A DNA stretch of 8,379 bases from DASSKO01 sp035690425 (GTDB lineage: Bacteria; Actinomycetota; Actinomycetes; Propionibacteriales; Nocardioidaceae), in the NCBI GenBank assembly GCA_035690425.1, contig DASSKO010000185.1, positions 1-8,379 of the forward strand, read 5' to 3'. The notes under the pieces are model-generated. The model had not been told where the DNA came from. It was given only the letters and a program-made list of their open reading frames with translations, and did not search any database. The translations under genes were made by a program, and so were the position numbers. Positions within the stretch are counted from its first letter, which is position 1. Each line of letters begins with the position of its first letter. Positions 1 to 5,661 of this stretch are shown piece by piece.

Positions 1-104
1 CGATGCGCCGGCGTGCGGAGTCGGTCGGCGGGGTGCTGGCCGTCGAGGCCGTCCAGGACTGCGGGACCACCGTGCGTGCGGTGCTGCCGTGGGGTGCGTC
101 GTGA
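1..104 (+). CDS. Sensor histidine kinase, C-terminal fragment (5' end outside window)
   Basis: The reading frame is open from the window edge and stops with TGA at 102-104. The last 33 residues contain an arginine-rich RRRAE segment, then GGVLAVEAV, then GTTVRAVLPW. This fits the end of the HATPase_c ATP-binding domain in NarL-type two-component kinases, where the usual pattern is 'GM.ERA..LGG...V......GT.V...LP'. The response-regulator gene starts inside its stop codon (GTGA at 101-104), so the two are translationally coupled and probably form a cognate pair. The kinase would autophosphorylate on a histidine upstream of this window and pass phosphate to the regulator. The sensor domain is not visible, so the stimulus is unknown. 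This is host chromosome, left of the integrated element. Confidence 0.72.
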   Translation, partial: MRRRAESVGGVLAVEAVQDCGTTVRAVLPWGAS

Positions 105-763
105 GCCGCCCCGTGCCGCCGGCGGTCCGCGTCGTCCTCGCCGACGACCACCCGATGTACCGCTACGGCGTCGCCGCCGTACTCGCCGACGAGTCGCGGA
201 TCGACCTGGTGGGCCAGGCCGCATCGGGCGGTGAGCTGCTCGAGCTGGTCCGGACGACGAGCCCCGACGTCGTCGTCACGGACATGCGGATGCCGGACAT
301 GAACGGCGTCGAGGTGGCGCGCGCGCTCCTGGGGACCCACCCCGAGCTGCCGGTGCTCGTGCTGACCATGCACGGCGACGACGAGAGCGTCTACGGCGCT
401 CTCCGTGCCGGTGCTCGCGGTTACCTGCTCAAGGGCGCCGACTCCACCGAGCTGGTCTCCACGGTGCTCACCTTGGCTTCGGGCGGTACGGCCTTCGGCC
501 CGTCGGTAGCCCGCCGGATCGTCGGCACGTTCCTTCAGACCAGCGAGAAGTTCGCCAAGGGCGCGTTCCCCGACGTCACCGGTCGTGAGCGTCAGGTGCT
601 CGACCTGGTGGCCGCCGGATGCCGCAACTCCGCCATCGCCGCTCAGCTCGGCATGTCGGAGAAGACAGTGCTCAACCACCTGTCCAGCATCCTCATCAAG
701 CTGCAGGTGGAAGGCCGCTCCGCGGCCATCGTCCGCGCCCGCAAGGCCGGGCTCGGCCGGTAA
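101..763 (+). CDS. NarL/FixJ-family two-component response regulator
   Basis: The 220-residue cytoplasmic DNA-binding regulator has an N-terminal receiver domain (about residues 9-125). Visible landmarks are the acidic pair D15/D16, the phosphoacceptor D61 in VVVTDMRMPDMNG, T89 and K111. A LuxR-type helix-turn-helix follows (about 157-220), with TGRERQVLDLVAAG, NSAIAAQLGMSEKTV and LNHLSSILIKL. I chose GTG at 101 because it overlaps the kinase stop (GTGA) and has a GGGGTG ribosome-binding site just upstream. An in-frame GTG at 89 would add four residues and overlap the kinase gene more. The length is normal for the family. Target genes cannot be inferred. It ends about 90 bases before the element boundary and belongs to the host backbone. 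Confidence 0.92.
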   Translation: MSRPVPPAVRVVLADDHPMYRYGVAAVLADESRIDLVGQAASGGELLELVRTTSPDVVVTDMRMPDMNGVEVARALLGTHPELPVLVLTMHGDDESVYGALRAGARGYLLKGADSTELVSTVLTLASGGTAFGPSVARRIVGTFLQTSEKFAKGAFPDVTGRERQVLDLVAAGCRNSAIAAQLGMSEKTVLNHLSSILIKLQVEGRSAAIVRARKAGLGR

Positions 764-798
764 CACGGGCAGACCATACGGCCCCAGCACAAAGAAAG

Positions 799-828
799 AG
801 CCCGGACCTGCACACGCAGGGCCGGGCT
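799..828 (-). terminator. Rho-independent terminator, originally of the fMet tRNA gene
   Basis: The arms AGCCCGG (799-805) and CCGGGCT (822-828) pair perfectly, and an inner CCTG/CAGG pair (807-810 with 817-820) extends the stem past one mismatch. On the minus strand the hairpin is followed by the T-rich CTTTCTTTGT, so it terminates minus-strand transcription coming from the tRNA side. Read on the plus strand the hairpin could also close the response-regulator transcript, but no good T-run follows. It lies just beyond the displaced tRNA 3' end, so before integration it was probably the tRNA terminator. Confidence 0.75.
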
Positions 829-833
829 GTTCC

Positions 834-849
834 GATGTCCTGGGACATC
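834..849. repeat. Short perfect palindrome beside the displaced tRNA end
   Basis: GATGTCC (834-840) and GGACATC (843-849) are perfect inverted arms two bases apart. As RNA this gives a six-pair stem with a CTGG loop. It sits between the terminator and the CCA of the displaced tRNA end, so it would have lain in the 3' trailer of the original tRNA precursor. Its function is unknown; a processing signal or chance are both possible. Confidence 0.45.
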
Positions 850-852
850 ACA

Positions 853-890
853 TGGTAGCGGGGGCAGGATTTGAACCTGCGACCTCTGGG
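853..890 (-). pseudogene. Displaced 3' part of the initiator tRNA gene, with encoded CCA
   Basis: Read on the minus strand, this contains the 3' strand of the anticodon stem, the variable loop, the complete T arm (GCAGG/CCTGC around TTCAAAT), the acceptor 3' strand, discriminator A and an encoded CCA (853-855 plus the A at 856). It is identical to the matching part of the complete tRNA at the right end. The D arm, anticodon and 5' acceptor strand are absent, so it makes no tRNA. It is the original host 3' end, pushed away by the integrated element. Confidence 0.9.
855..890. repeat. Left attachment repeat (36-bp direct repeat, copy 1)
   Basis: These 36 bases are identical to 8179-8214. The identity stops at 854 (G here, C at 8178) and at 891 (C here, T at 8215). 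The repeat contains the T-arm dyad GCAGG (864-868), ATTTGAA, CCTGC (876-880). This has the form of a tyrosine-recombinase core site, with short inverted arms around a 7-bp overlap. It marks the left junction of the integrated element. Confidence 0.9.
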
Positions 891-1061
891 CGCCGTCGGA
901 GGCGTCGCAACTACTGTGGTCTCAAGCCGGAAGCTACCGATTCGCTCGGTGTGGTGAGGGATTCGCCCTCGCTTCCTGTCTCAGGATACCCGTCTAACAC
1001 GGAGTGGTACCGGCCCAATGTGGACCGTTTTCGGACACAGCTCGAATCCCTGCTCCTTGAC
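891..1061. other. Non-coding left end of the element, with stacked hairpins
   Basis: I see no convincing gene between the left repeat and the CDF stop codon. The stretch is rich in local dyads. GGAAGC (929-934) pairs with GCTTCC (971-976) and encloses two 5-bp hairpins: ACCGA/TCGGT (936-940 with 946-950) and GAGGG/CCCTC (956-960 with 966-970). A CCTG/CAGG stem follows (975-978 with 982-985). Together these make a three-way-junction fold. It could end minus-strand transcription of the CDF gene, be part of the attachment region that integrase binds, or be a small structured RNA. No U-run supports a simple terminator. Confidence 0.4.
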
Positions 1062-1799
1062 TCAGCAGCAGTCGCAGCCTGTCTCGCAGCCATCGTGGTC
1101 GTGGTCGAAGAAGACCTCGGCCGGGGAGCAGCACAGGTCGCCGCGCCTAGCGTTGATGCCCTCGCGGACCGCAAGAGCGGCGATGAACAGTGCCGCGGTC
1201 GAGTCGGCCCACCACCAGCCCAGGACGCTGTTCGCCACGAGCCCCAGCAGCAGTGCGGCAGACATGTACGTGCACAGCAGGGTCTGCTTGGAGTCCGCGA
1301 CCGCGGAGTGGGAGCCGAGTTCGTTGCCGGTGCGGCGCTGGATCAACGAAGCGACCGGCATGACCAGCAGGCTCAGCGCGGCGATCCCGATGCCGAGCGA
1401 CGAGTGTTCGGCGGCGTGTCCCGTGATCAGGCTGCTGCCGGCGTCGTAGGTCACGAACGCCGCGAGCCCGAAGAACGAGAACGCGATGACCCGGAGCGCG
1501 ACCTTCTCGCGGGCCTCGTGGTCGCCGCCTGCGAACTGCCACGCGACGGCGAGCGCCGAGGAGACCTCGATGACCGAGTCGAGGCCGAATCCAAGGAGTG
1601 CGGCCGACCCGGCGATCGAGCCGGCGGTCAGGGCGACGACGGCTTCGATGACGTTGTAGGCGATGGTGAAGGCGACCAGGAACCGGACGCGGCTGATCAA
1701 CAGCGCCTTGTGCTCGGGGCTCGGCGCCGGACCGTGCAGGCCAGCGGGCGCGACCGAAGCCGTCGTGTCGATGGAGTGAACGGGCAGCTCGGTGCTCAT
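1062..1799 (-). CDS. CDF-family cation efflux transporter, short form with Cys-rich tail
   Basis: The 245-residue polytopic membrane protein fits the transmembrane part of the cation diffusion facilitator family. About six hydrophobic segments run roughly at residues 38-58, 66-88, 103-121, 133-155, 174-194 and 197-212. Metal-site candidates are D74 in LLGFGLDSVIE (helix 2) and D169 in HSAVADSKQT (helix 5). The cytoplasmic C-terminal domain of classical CDF proteins is missing. In its place is a short tail with DHDHDGC and GCDCC at the end (C223, C224, C238, C242, C244, C245), a likely soft-metal site. I chose ATG at 1799 because it overlaps the repressor stop (TGATG) and has GGG about eight bases upstream; a GTG at 1808 would add three residues. 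Co-transcription with a CmtR-like sensor suggests Cd, Pb or Zn efflux, but the substrate is inferred. Confidence 0.85.
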   Translation of the reverse strand: MSTELPVHSIDTTASVAPAGLHGPAPSPEHKALLISRVRFLVAFTIAYNVIEAVVALTAGSIAGSAALLGFGLDSVIEVSSALAVAWQFAGGDHEAREKVALRVIAFSFFGLAAFVTYDAGSSLITGHAAEHSSLGIGIAALSLLVMPVASLIQRRTGNELGSHSAVADSKQTLLCTYMSAALLLGLVANSVLGWWWADSTAALFIAALAVREGINARRGDLCCSPAEVFFDHDHDGCETGCDCC

Positions 1800-2134
1800 C
1801 AACAGCACCCTTGCTCATCGGCGTCAGCGCATGCGTCCGGGTCGGTGACGAGGATGACCTGGTGCAGGTCGGCCAGGGCATGCCCGAGACGCGCGTCGGC
1901 AAGCTCGTAGCGGGTGCGCCGCCCCTCAGGGACCGCCACGACCAGCCCGCAGCCGCGCAGGCACGCGAGGTGGTTCGACATCGACTGCCGGGTCACCCCC
2001 AAGGCGTCCGCCAGGTCGGCCGGGTAGGACGGAGCCTCGCTCAGCGCCATGAGGATCCGGGACCGGGTGGCGTCGGACAGGGCGTGCCCGAACCGGGCGA
2101 GCGCGTCGAGTGAAGCGGCGGTGGTGGCACTCAT
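1799..2134 (-). CDS. cmtR: CmtR-like ArsR/SmtB-family Cd(II)/Pb(II)-sensing repressor
   Basis: The 111-residue winged-helix repressor has the recognition segment LGVTRQSMSNHLACLRGCGL (about 45-64) followed by the wing EGRRTRYELAD. C58 and C62 lie in the recognition helix and C102 near the C-terminus. These match the three metal ligands of mycobacterial CmtR (C57, C61, C102), a Cd/Pb sensor that leaves DNA when it binds metal. The protein adds a vicinal C110-C111 pair at the very end, which CmtR lacks as far as I recall. There is no Shine-Dalgarno sequence before ATG 2134, and a possible -10 (TATTCT) lies about seven bases upstream, so the mRNA may be leaderless. It overlaps the CDF gene by one base and probably represses its own operon through the dyad just upstream. 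Confidence 0.88.
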   Translation of the reverse strand: MSATTAASLDALARFGHALSDATRSRILMALSEAPSYPADLADALGVTRQSMSNHLACLRGCGLVVAVPEGRRTRYELADARLGHALADLHQVILVTDPDACADADEQGCC

Positions 2135-2142
2135 GAAGGCGA

Positions 2143-2164
2143 GAATACATCAGACGCTGTATTC
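2143..2164 (-). promoter_or_regulatory. Promoter/operator of the cmtR-CDF operon
   Basis: GAATACA (2143-2149) and TGTATTC (2158-2164) form a perfect 7-bp inverted repeat with an 8-base spacer. Its ATG-proximal arm holds TATTCT on the minus strand, a plausible -10 box about seven bases from the start codon; no good -35 is visible. An operator across the -10 is the usual arrangement for ArsR/SmtB repressors. Confidence 0.6.
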
Positions 2165-2181
2165 AGAGTTACGTGAACTCT
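2165..2181. repeat. Second dyad in the merR-cmtR intergenic gap
   Basis: AGAGTT (2165-2170) and AACTCT (2176-2181) are perfect inverted arms around ACGTG, directly abutting the cmtR operator. It lies upstream of the -10 region, so it may be a second repressor site. It could instead be a weak hairpin at the end of the merR transcript, which runs in the same direction. Confidence 0.4.
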
Positions 2182-2204
2182 CGCCGTGGCTTTGTGCGAT
2201 TCGG

Positions 2205-2594
2205 CTACAGGTAGCGGCAGACCTGGTCGGGGCTGCAGGTCTCCGGTTCGACCGTGGCTGCCTGGTCGCGGAGCTGAGTGATGGTCTCTCGGAGCGCGAC
2301 GAGCTGCGCGATCTGCTCGTCGAGGTCTGCCAGTCGAGAGTCGAGCAGGTCCTGCACGTGTCCGCAGGGCGCCTGTCCGTCGTCACGTATGTCGAGGATC
2401 TGGCGGACCTGGGCAAGGGTGAGCCCGGCAGCCTGGCCGCGGTGGATGAAGTCGATGCGCCCGACGGCGTCGGGGGTGTAGTCGCGGTAGCCAGCCGGGG
2501 TGCGCTCGGCGGCTGGCAGCAGCCCCTGCTCCTCGTAGAACCTCAGCGTCTTGGCAGTGGTTCCCGATGCCTCGGCGAGCTCCCCGATCCGCAT
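2205..2594 (-). CDS. merR: MerR-family metal-responsive regulator of the mer operon
   Basis: The 129-residue regulator begins with the MerR winged helix (MRIGELAEASGTTAKTLRFYEEQGLL, with the wing AGYRDYT at about 35-40). The dimerisation coiled coil follows at about 80-113. C77 (in APCGHV), C120 and C126 are the candidate metal ligands. Tn501 MerR binds Hg with three Cys, one before the coil and two after it. The same layout exists here, but the first-to-second spacing is 43 residues, about eight more than in Tn501, so metal preference is uncertain. The start ATG 2594 has AAGGGA about seven bases upstream. It is divergent from merA across a 103-bp gap with a MerR-type dyad promoter, so it should activate merA-B and the genes behind it. 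A broader Hg/Cd/Pb sensor is possible. Confidence 0.82.
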   Translation of the reverse strand: MRIGELAEASGTTAKTLRFYEEQGLLPAAERTPAGYRDYTPDAVGRIDFIHRGQAAGLTLAQVRQILDIRDDGQAPCGHVQDLLDSRLADLDEQIAQLVALRETITQLRDQAATVEPETCSPDQVCRYL

Positions 2595-2622
2595 CCCGAC
2601 TCCCTTGTGTCGCAGGTCTCAC

Positions 2623-2654
2623 TTGACCTTCCACCTTACTGGAAGGTCCATTCT
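2623..2654 (+). promoter_or_regulatory. MerR-type promoter/operator for merA
   Basis: TTGACC (-35, 2623-2628) and CATTCT (-10, 2649-2654) are separated by 20 bp, the overlong spacing typical of MerR-activated promoters (19 bp if CCATTC is used). The spacer holds a perfect 9-bp dyad: GACCTTCCA (2625-2633), six bases, TGGAAGGTC (2640-2648). The ACCTTCC...GGAAGGT core resembles CueR/copA operators more than the classical Tn501 mer operator. The predicted merA leader is about 35-40 bases. Confidence 0.82.
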
Positions 2655-2697
2655 GAGCACATCAGGAGCGTTTCCCAACCGTCGGGGAGGAATCGGG

Positions 2698-4122
2698 ATG
2701 CAGTCGAAGTTTGATCTGGCAGTGATCGGGTCGGGTGGCGGGGCATTCGCCGCCGCCATCCGGGCCACGACGATCGGCAAGTCCGTTGTGATGATCGAGC
2801 GCGGCACGTTCGGCGGCACCTGTGTGAACACGGGCTGCGTGCCGTCCAAGGCGCTGATCGCGGCGGCCGAGGCCCGGCACGTCGCGGCCGACGCTGGCGA
2901 CCGGTTCCCGGGCATCGCGACCGACGCGGGCGCGGTGGACATGCCCGCCCTGATCGCAGGGAAGGAGGACCTCGTCGAGGCGCTGCGGGGTGAGAAGTAC
3001 GTCGACGTCGCGGACTCCTACGGGTGGAAGGTCCGACGTGGTGAGGCCATCTTCGCCGGCACTCCGGAGTCCCCCCTCCTGGAGGTCACCGGCACCGACG
3101 GAACGGTCGAGGTGATCGAGGCCGCGCACTACCTTGTTGCGACCGGCGCGCGCGCCTGGGCTCCGCCCATCGATGGTCTCGACGACGTCGGGTATCTGAC
3201 GTCGACGACCGCAATGGAGCTGGCCGAGGTCCCCGAGTCACTGCTGGTGCTCGGTGGCGGCTACGTGGCGCTGGAGCAGGCGCAGCTCTTCGCCCGTCTC
3301 GGAGCGAAGGTCACCCTGCTGGTGCGCTCGCGGCTGGCGTCGAAGGAGGAGCCGGAGGTCTCCCAGGCGCTGCAGGAGGTGTTCGCCGATGAGGGCATCC
3401 GGGTGGTTCGCCGCGCCACGCCTGTCCACGTGGCTCGCGACGCGGGGACCGGGCAGGTCGTCGTCCGCGCCGAGATCTCCGGGGGCGAGCAGGAGTTCCG
3501 CGCGGACGAGATCCTGGTCGCTCTGGGCCGCCGCCCGGTCACCGACCGGCTCAACCTCGACGCGGTGGAGGTCAAGACCGGCGAGTCCGGGGAGATCGTG
3601 GTCACCGACCAGATGCAGTCTTCCAACCCGCGGATCTGGGCCGCCGGTGACGTCACCGGGCACCCGGAGTTCGTCTATGTCGCCGCTCACCACGGCACGA
3701 TGGTCGCCGAGAACGCCTTCGCCGCCGCGGACCGGTCGGTCGACTACACCAGGCTCCCCCGGGTGACCTTCACCAGCCCCGCGATCGGTGCGGTCGGGCT
3801 GACCGAGGAGGACGTCGTCGCCGCAGGGATCCGCTGCGACTGCCGGGTTCTGCCGCTGACCTATGTGACCCGCGCGTTGGTCAACCGCGACACCCGCGGC
3901 TTCATCAAGATGGTCGCCAATGCCGACACCGGCGAGATCCTCGGCCTGACCGCGGTCGCGAAGGACGCCGGCGAGCTCGCAGCCGCCGGTGTGCACATCC
4001 TCGGCAAGACCATCGCCGAGGTCGCCGACGCCTGGGCGCCCTACCTGACCATGGCCGAAGGCATCCGGATCGTCGCCAAGTCCTTCACCGCCGACGTCTC
4101 GAAACTGTCCTGCTGCGCCTGA
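2698..4122 (+). CDS. merA: Mercuric reductase, short form without NmerA domain
   Basis: The 474-residue cytoplasmic flavoenzyme reduces Hg(II) to volatile Hg(0) with NADPH. Visible parts are the FAD-binding IGSGGGAFAA (about 10-19), the redox-active pair C42/C47 in GTCVNTGCVPSK, the second nucleotide fold LVLGGGYVALEQAQ (about 183-196) with R210/R212 behind it, and the FAD motif WAAGDVT. The C-terminal dimerisation domain has TRALVNRDTRGFIK and PYLTMAEG. The protein ends in SCCA, with C472/C473, the pair that hands Hg(II) to the active site. There is no N-terminal heavy-metal-associated (NmerA) domain, so it is nearly 90 residues shorter than Tn501 MerA. ATG 2698 has a strong GGGGAGG seven bases upstream. 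It is the first gene of a five-gene operon; merB follows 11 bases later. Confidence 0.97.
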   Translation: MQSKFDLAVIGSGGGAFAAAIRATTIGKSVVMIERGTFGGTCVNTGCVPSKALIAAAEARHVAADAGDRFPGIATDAGAVDMPALIAGKEDLVEALRGEKYVDVADSYGWKVRRGEAIFAGTPESPLLEVTGTDGTVEVIEAAHYLVATGARAWAPPIDGLDDVGYLTSTTAMELAEVPESLLVLGGGYVALEQAQLFARLGAKVTLLVRSRLASKEEPEVSQALQEVFADEGIRVVRRATPVHVARDAGTGQVVVRAEISGGEQEFRADEILVALGRRPVTDRLNLDAVEVKTGESGEIVVTDQMQSSNPRIWAAGDVTGHPEFVYVAAHHGTMVAENAFAAADRSVDYTRLPRVTFTSPAIGAVGLTEEDVVAAGIRCDCRVLPLTYVTRALVNRDTRGFIKMVANADTGEILGLTAVAKDAGELAAAGVHILGKTIAEVADAWAPYLTMAEGIRIVAKSFTADVSKLSCCA

Positions 4123-4133
4123 AAGGAATCACC

Positions 4134-4799
4134 GTGCCGAATCTCATCACCGACCTGACCAACCGGCTCGCCGACCCCGGGGAGTCGGGCCTGGACGCCG
4201 GCCTGCTGGTCCCGCTGCTGCGACTGCTCGTCGATGGCGACCCCGTCAGCATCGAGGAGCTCGCCGCTGCTGCGGGCCGCACGGTCGACGACGTACGTCG
4301 TGGTCTGGCCGCTGTGCCGGACACCGAGTACGACGCCCAGGGTCGGATCCTCGGCCAGGGTCTGACCCTGCGCCCGACCAATCACCGGTTCACCGTGGCC
4401 GGCGAGGAGCTCTACACCTGGTGCGCTCTGGACACCCTGATCTTCCCCGCGCTGGTGGAGCGGGCGGCACACGTCGAGTCGGTTTCACCGGCCAGCGGCG
4501 CAACGATCCGCGTCACCATCGACCCTGCGACCGGCGTCACCAGCGTCGAACCAGCCACCGCAGTGGTGTCCCTGGTGAATCCCGAGCGGATGACGTCGAT
4601 CCGCCCTTCCTTCTGCAACCAGGTGCACTTCTTCACCTCGCCCGAGGACGCCGCCGGCTGGCTCGTCGGGAACCCCGGGGCCGAGGTCGTCCCGGTCGCC
4701 GAGGCCCACCGGATCGGCGCCGACCTCACCGCCGCCCTCCTCGCGGGCACCCAGCCGACCACCGACGACACCTCGACCGACCGCACCCACTGCTGCTGA
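4134..4799 (+). CDS. merB: Organomercurial (alkylmercury) lyase
   Basis: The 221-residue enzyme protonolyses C-Hg bonds and gives Hg(II) to MerA. The catalytic trio is intact: C97 and D100 in LYTWCALDTLIFP, and C161 in RPSFCNQVHFF. These correspond to C96, D99 and C159 of the R831b enzyme. The N-terminal winged-helix-like region (about 1-80) precedes the catalytic core, as is usual. The start is GTG 4134, with AAAGGA six bases upstream and only 11 bases from the merA stop, so it is co-transcribed. The last residues, THCC, form a vicinal Cys pair on a hydrophilic tail rich in Thr and Asp that lies outside the catalytic core. It may serve to hand over mercury; that is inference. Confidence 0.96.
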   Translation: MPNLITDLTNRLADPGESGLDAGLLVPLLRLLVDGDPVSIEELAAAAGRTVDDVRRGLAAVPDTEYDAQGRILGQGLTLRPTNHRFTVAGEELYTWCALDTLIFPALVERAAHVESVSPASGATIRVTIDPATGVTSVEPATAVVSLVNPERMTSIRPSFCNQVHFFTSPEDAAGWLVGNPGAEVVPVAEAHRIGADLTAALLAGTQPTTDDTSTDRTHCC

Positions 4800-4831
4800 C
4801 CCAGCCTCAACGACAGGACCGAAGGACACCG

Positions 4832-5137
4832 ATGACCTCCAACCATGACGGCCAACCCGGCGGCGTCGGCCTGCTGCTGACCGCAGCAGGTGCCGCCGTG
4901 CTCATGGTCGCCTGCTGCGCCCTCCTCCCGCTTCTGGTCACCGGCGGCGCCATTGCTGGGATCGGCGCGTTCCTGCGCAATCCCTGGGTCATCGGGGCCG
5001 GGATCGGCGTCGTGGTCCTCGCCGTCGTCGGGAGCGCGAGGCGGCACCGTCGCACGGACAGCCCTGACTGCTGTCCGCCCACCCCGCCCACTCGTACCGA
5101 CCAGACCACTGACACGAGGGACGAACAGACCCGATGA
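4832..5137 (+). CDS. MerF-like mercuric ion uptake membrane protein
   Basis: The 101-residue protein has two hydrophobic helices (about 11-46 with a glycine-rich break, and 52-68). It carries a vicinal pair C28-C29 inside helix 1 (MVACCALLP) and a second pair C80-C81 (SPDCCPP) on the polar segment after helix 2. This is the layout of MerF, in which Hg(II) passes from the membrane pair to the cytoplasmic pair and on to MerA. The tail after C81 (about 20 Thr/Asp/Arg-rich residues) is longer than in MerF as I recall it. ATG 4832 has GAAGGA six bases upstream. The stop overlaps the next gene (ATGA, 5134-5137), so the two are translationally coupled. A short member of the wider MerT/MerC group is the alternative. 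Confidence 0.82.
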   Translation: MTSNHDGQPGGVGLLLTAAGAAVLMVACCALLPLLVTGGAIAGIGAFLRNPWVIGAGIGVVVLAVVGSARRHRRTDSPDCCPPTPPTRTDQTTDTRDEQTR

Positions 5138-5658
5138 CGCGCACCCGAACCGGACTGAAGGCCGTCTCGATCGCCGCGGCCCTCGCCGCCGGATCGCTGG
5201 CGCTGACCGGATGCGGGACCACTGCCCCCGCGAGCCCAGTGGCCGACGGTGGTCCGGTGACGGTGACCAGCATCGACGGCCACCAGATCAGCCTGCCCGC
5301 AACCGGGGAACCCACAGCCGTGTTCTTCTTCTCGGTCGGTTGCGGCGAATGCGTCAACGGCGTCCGGTCCCTCGGCAGGGCGGCGACCGCCGCCGAGGAA
5401 GCGGGCGACAACGCAAGCTTCCTCGCCATCGACATGGACCCCGGCGAGTCCAAGGAGACCATCGGAGGCTTTATGGACTCCGTCGACGCGGAGCACGTCC
5501 CGGCGGCCATCGACACCGGCGCGGCCCTGTCTCTGCGCTTCCAGGTCGCCGCGCTCTCCACCCTGATCGTGGTCGACGCCGAGGGCAAGGTGACCTTCCG
5601 GGCCACCGACCCCAGCGCCGAGACCATCACCGCTGAACTGGTGAAGGCGGGAGCCTGA
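5134..5658 (+). CDS. Thioredoxin-fold lipoprotein of the mer operon
   Basis: The 174-residue exported protein has a basic N-terminus (MTRTRTGLKA), a hydrophobic stretch and the lipobox LTGC with lipidated C27. It should therefore be anchored on the outer face of the cytoplasmic membrane. The mature part looks like a TlpA/AhpC-type thioredoxin fold. It has FFFSVGCGECVNGV, with the CxxC pair C70/C73, a helix, the strand FLAIDMDP, and a C-terminal strand pair LIVVDAEGKVTF. The conserved cis-proline before the fourth strand seems to be replaced (ALSTLIVVD instead of G-x-P-T). The gene sits between a MerF-like transporter and a CcdA-like protein. A role as the outer thiol partner of CcdA, or as a mercury-binding protein in place of MerP, is likely but not shown. 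The start overlaps the previous stop by ATGA. Confidence 0.85.
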   Translation: MTRTRTGLKAVSIAAALAAGSLALTGCGTTAPASPVADGGPVTVTSIDGHQISLPATGEPTAVFFFSVGCGECVNGVRSLGRAATAAEEAGDNASFLAIDMDPGESKETIGGFMDSVDAEHVPAAIDTGAALSLRFQVAALSTLIVVDAEGKVTFRATDPSAETITAELVKAGA

Positions 5659-5661
5659 GCC

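Noticed and set aside
585..1910. Long plus-strand open frame of 441 residues
   Set aside because: It runs out of frame through the response regulator, the tRNA fragment and the reverse of the CDF gene. Its peptide is low-complexity Arg/Asp-rich shadow typical of high-GC DNA.
3238..3996. Minus-strand open frame of 252 residues inside merA
   Set aside because: MerA motifs on the plus strand explain the region; the reverse frame is a compositional shadow.
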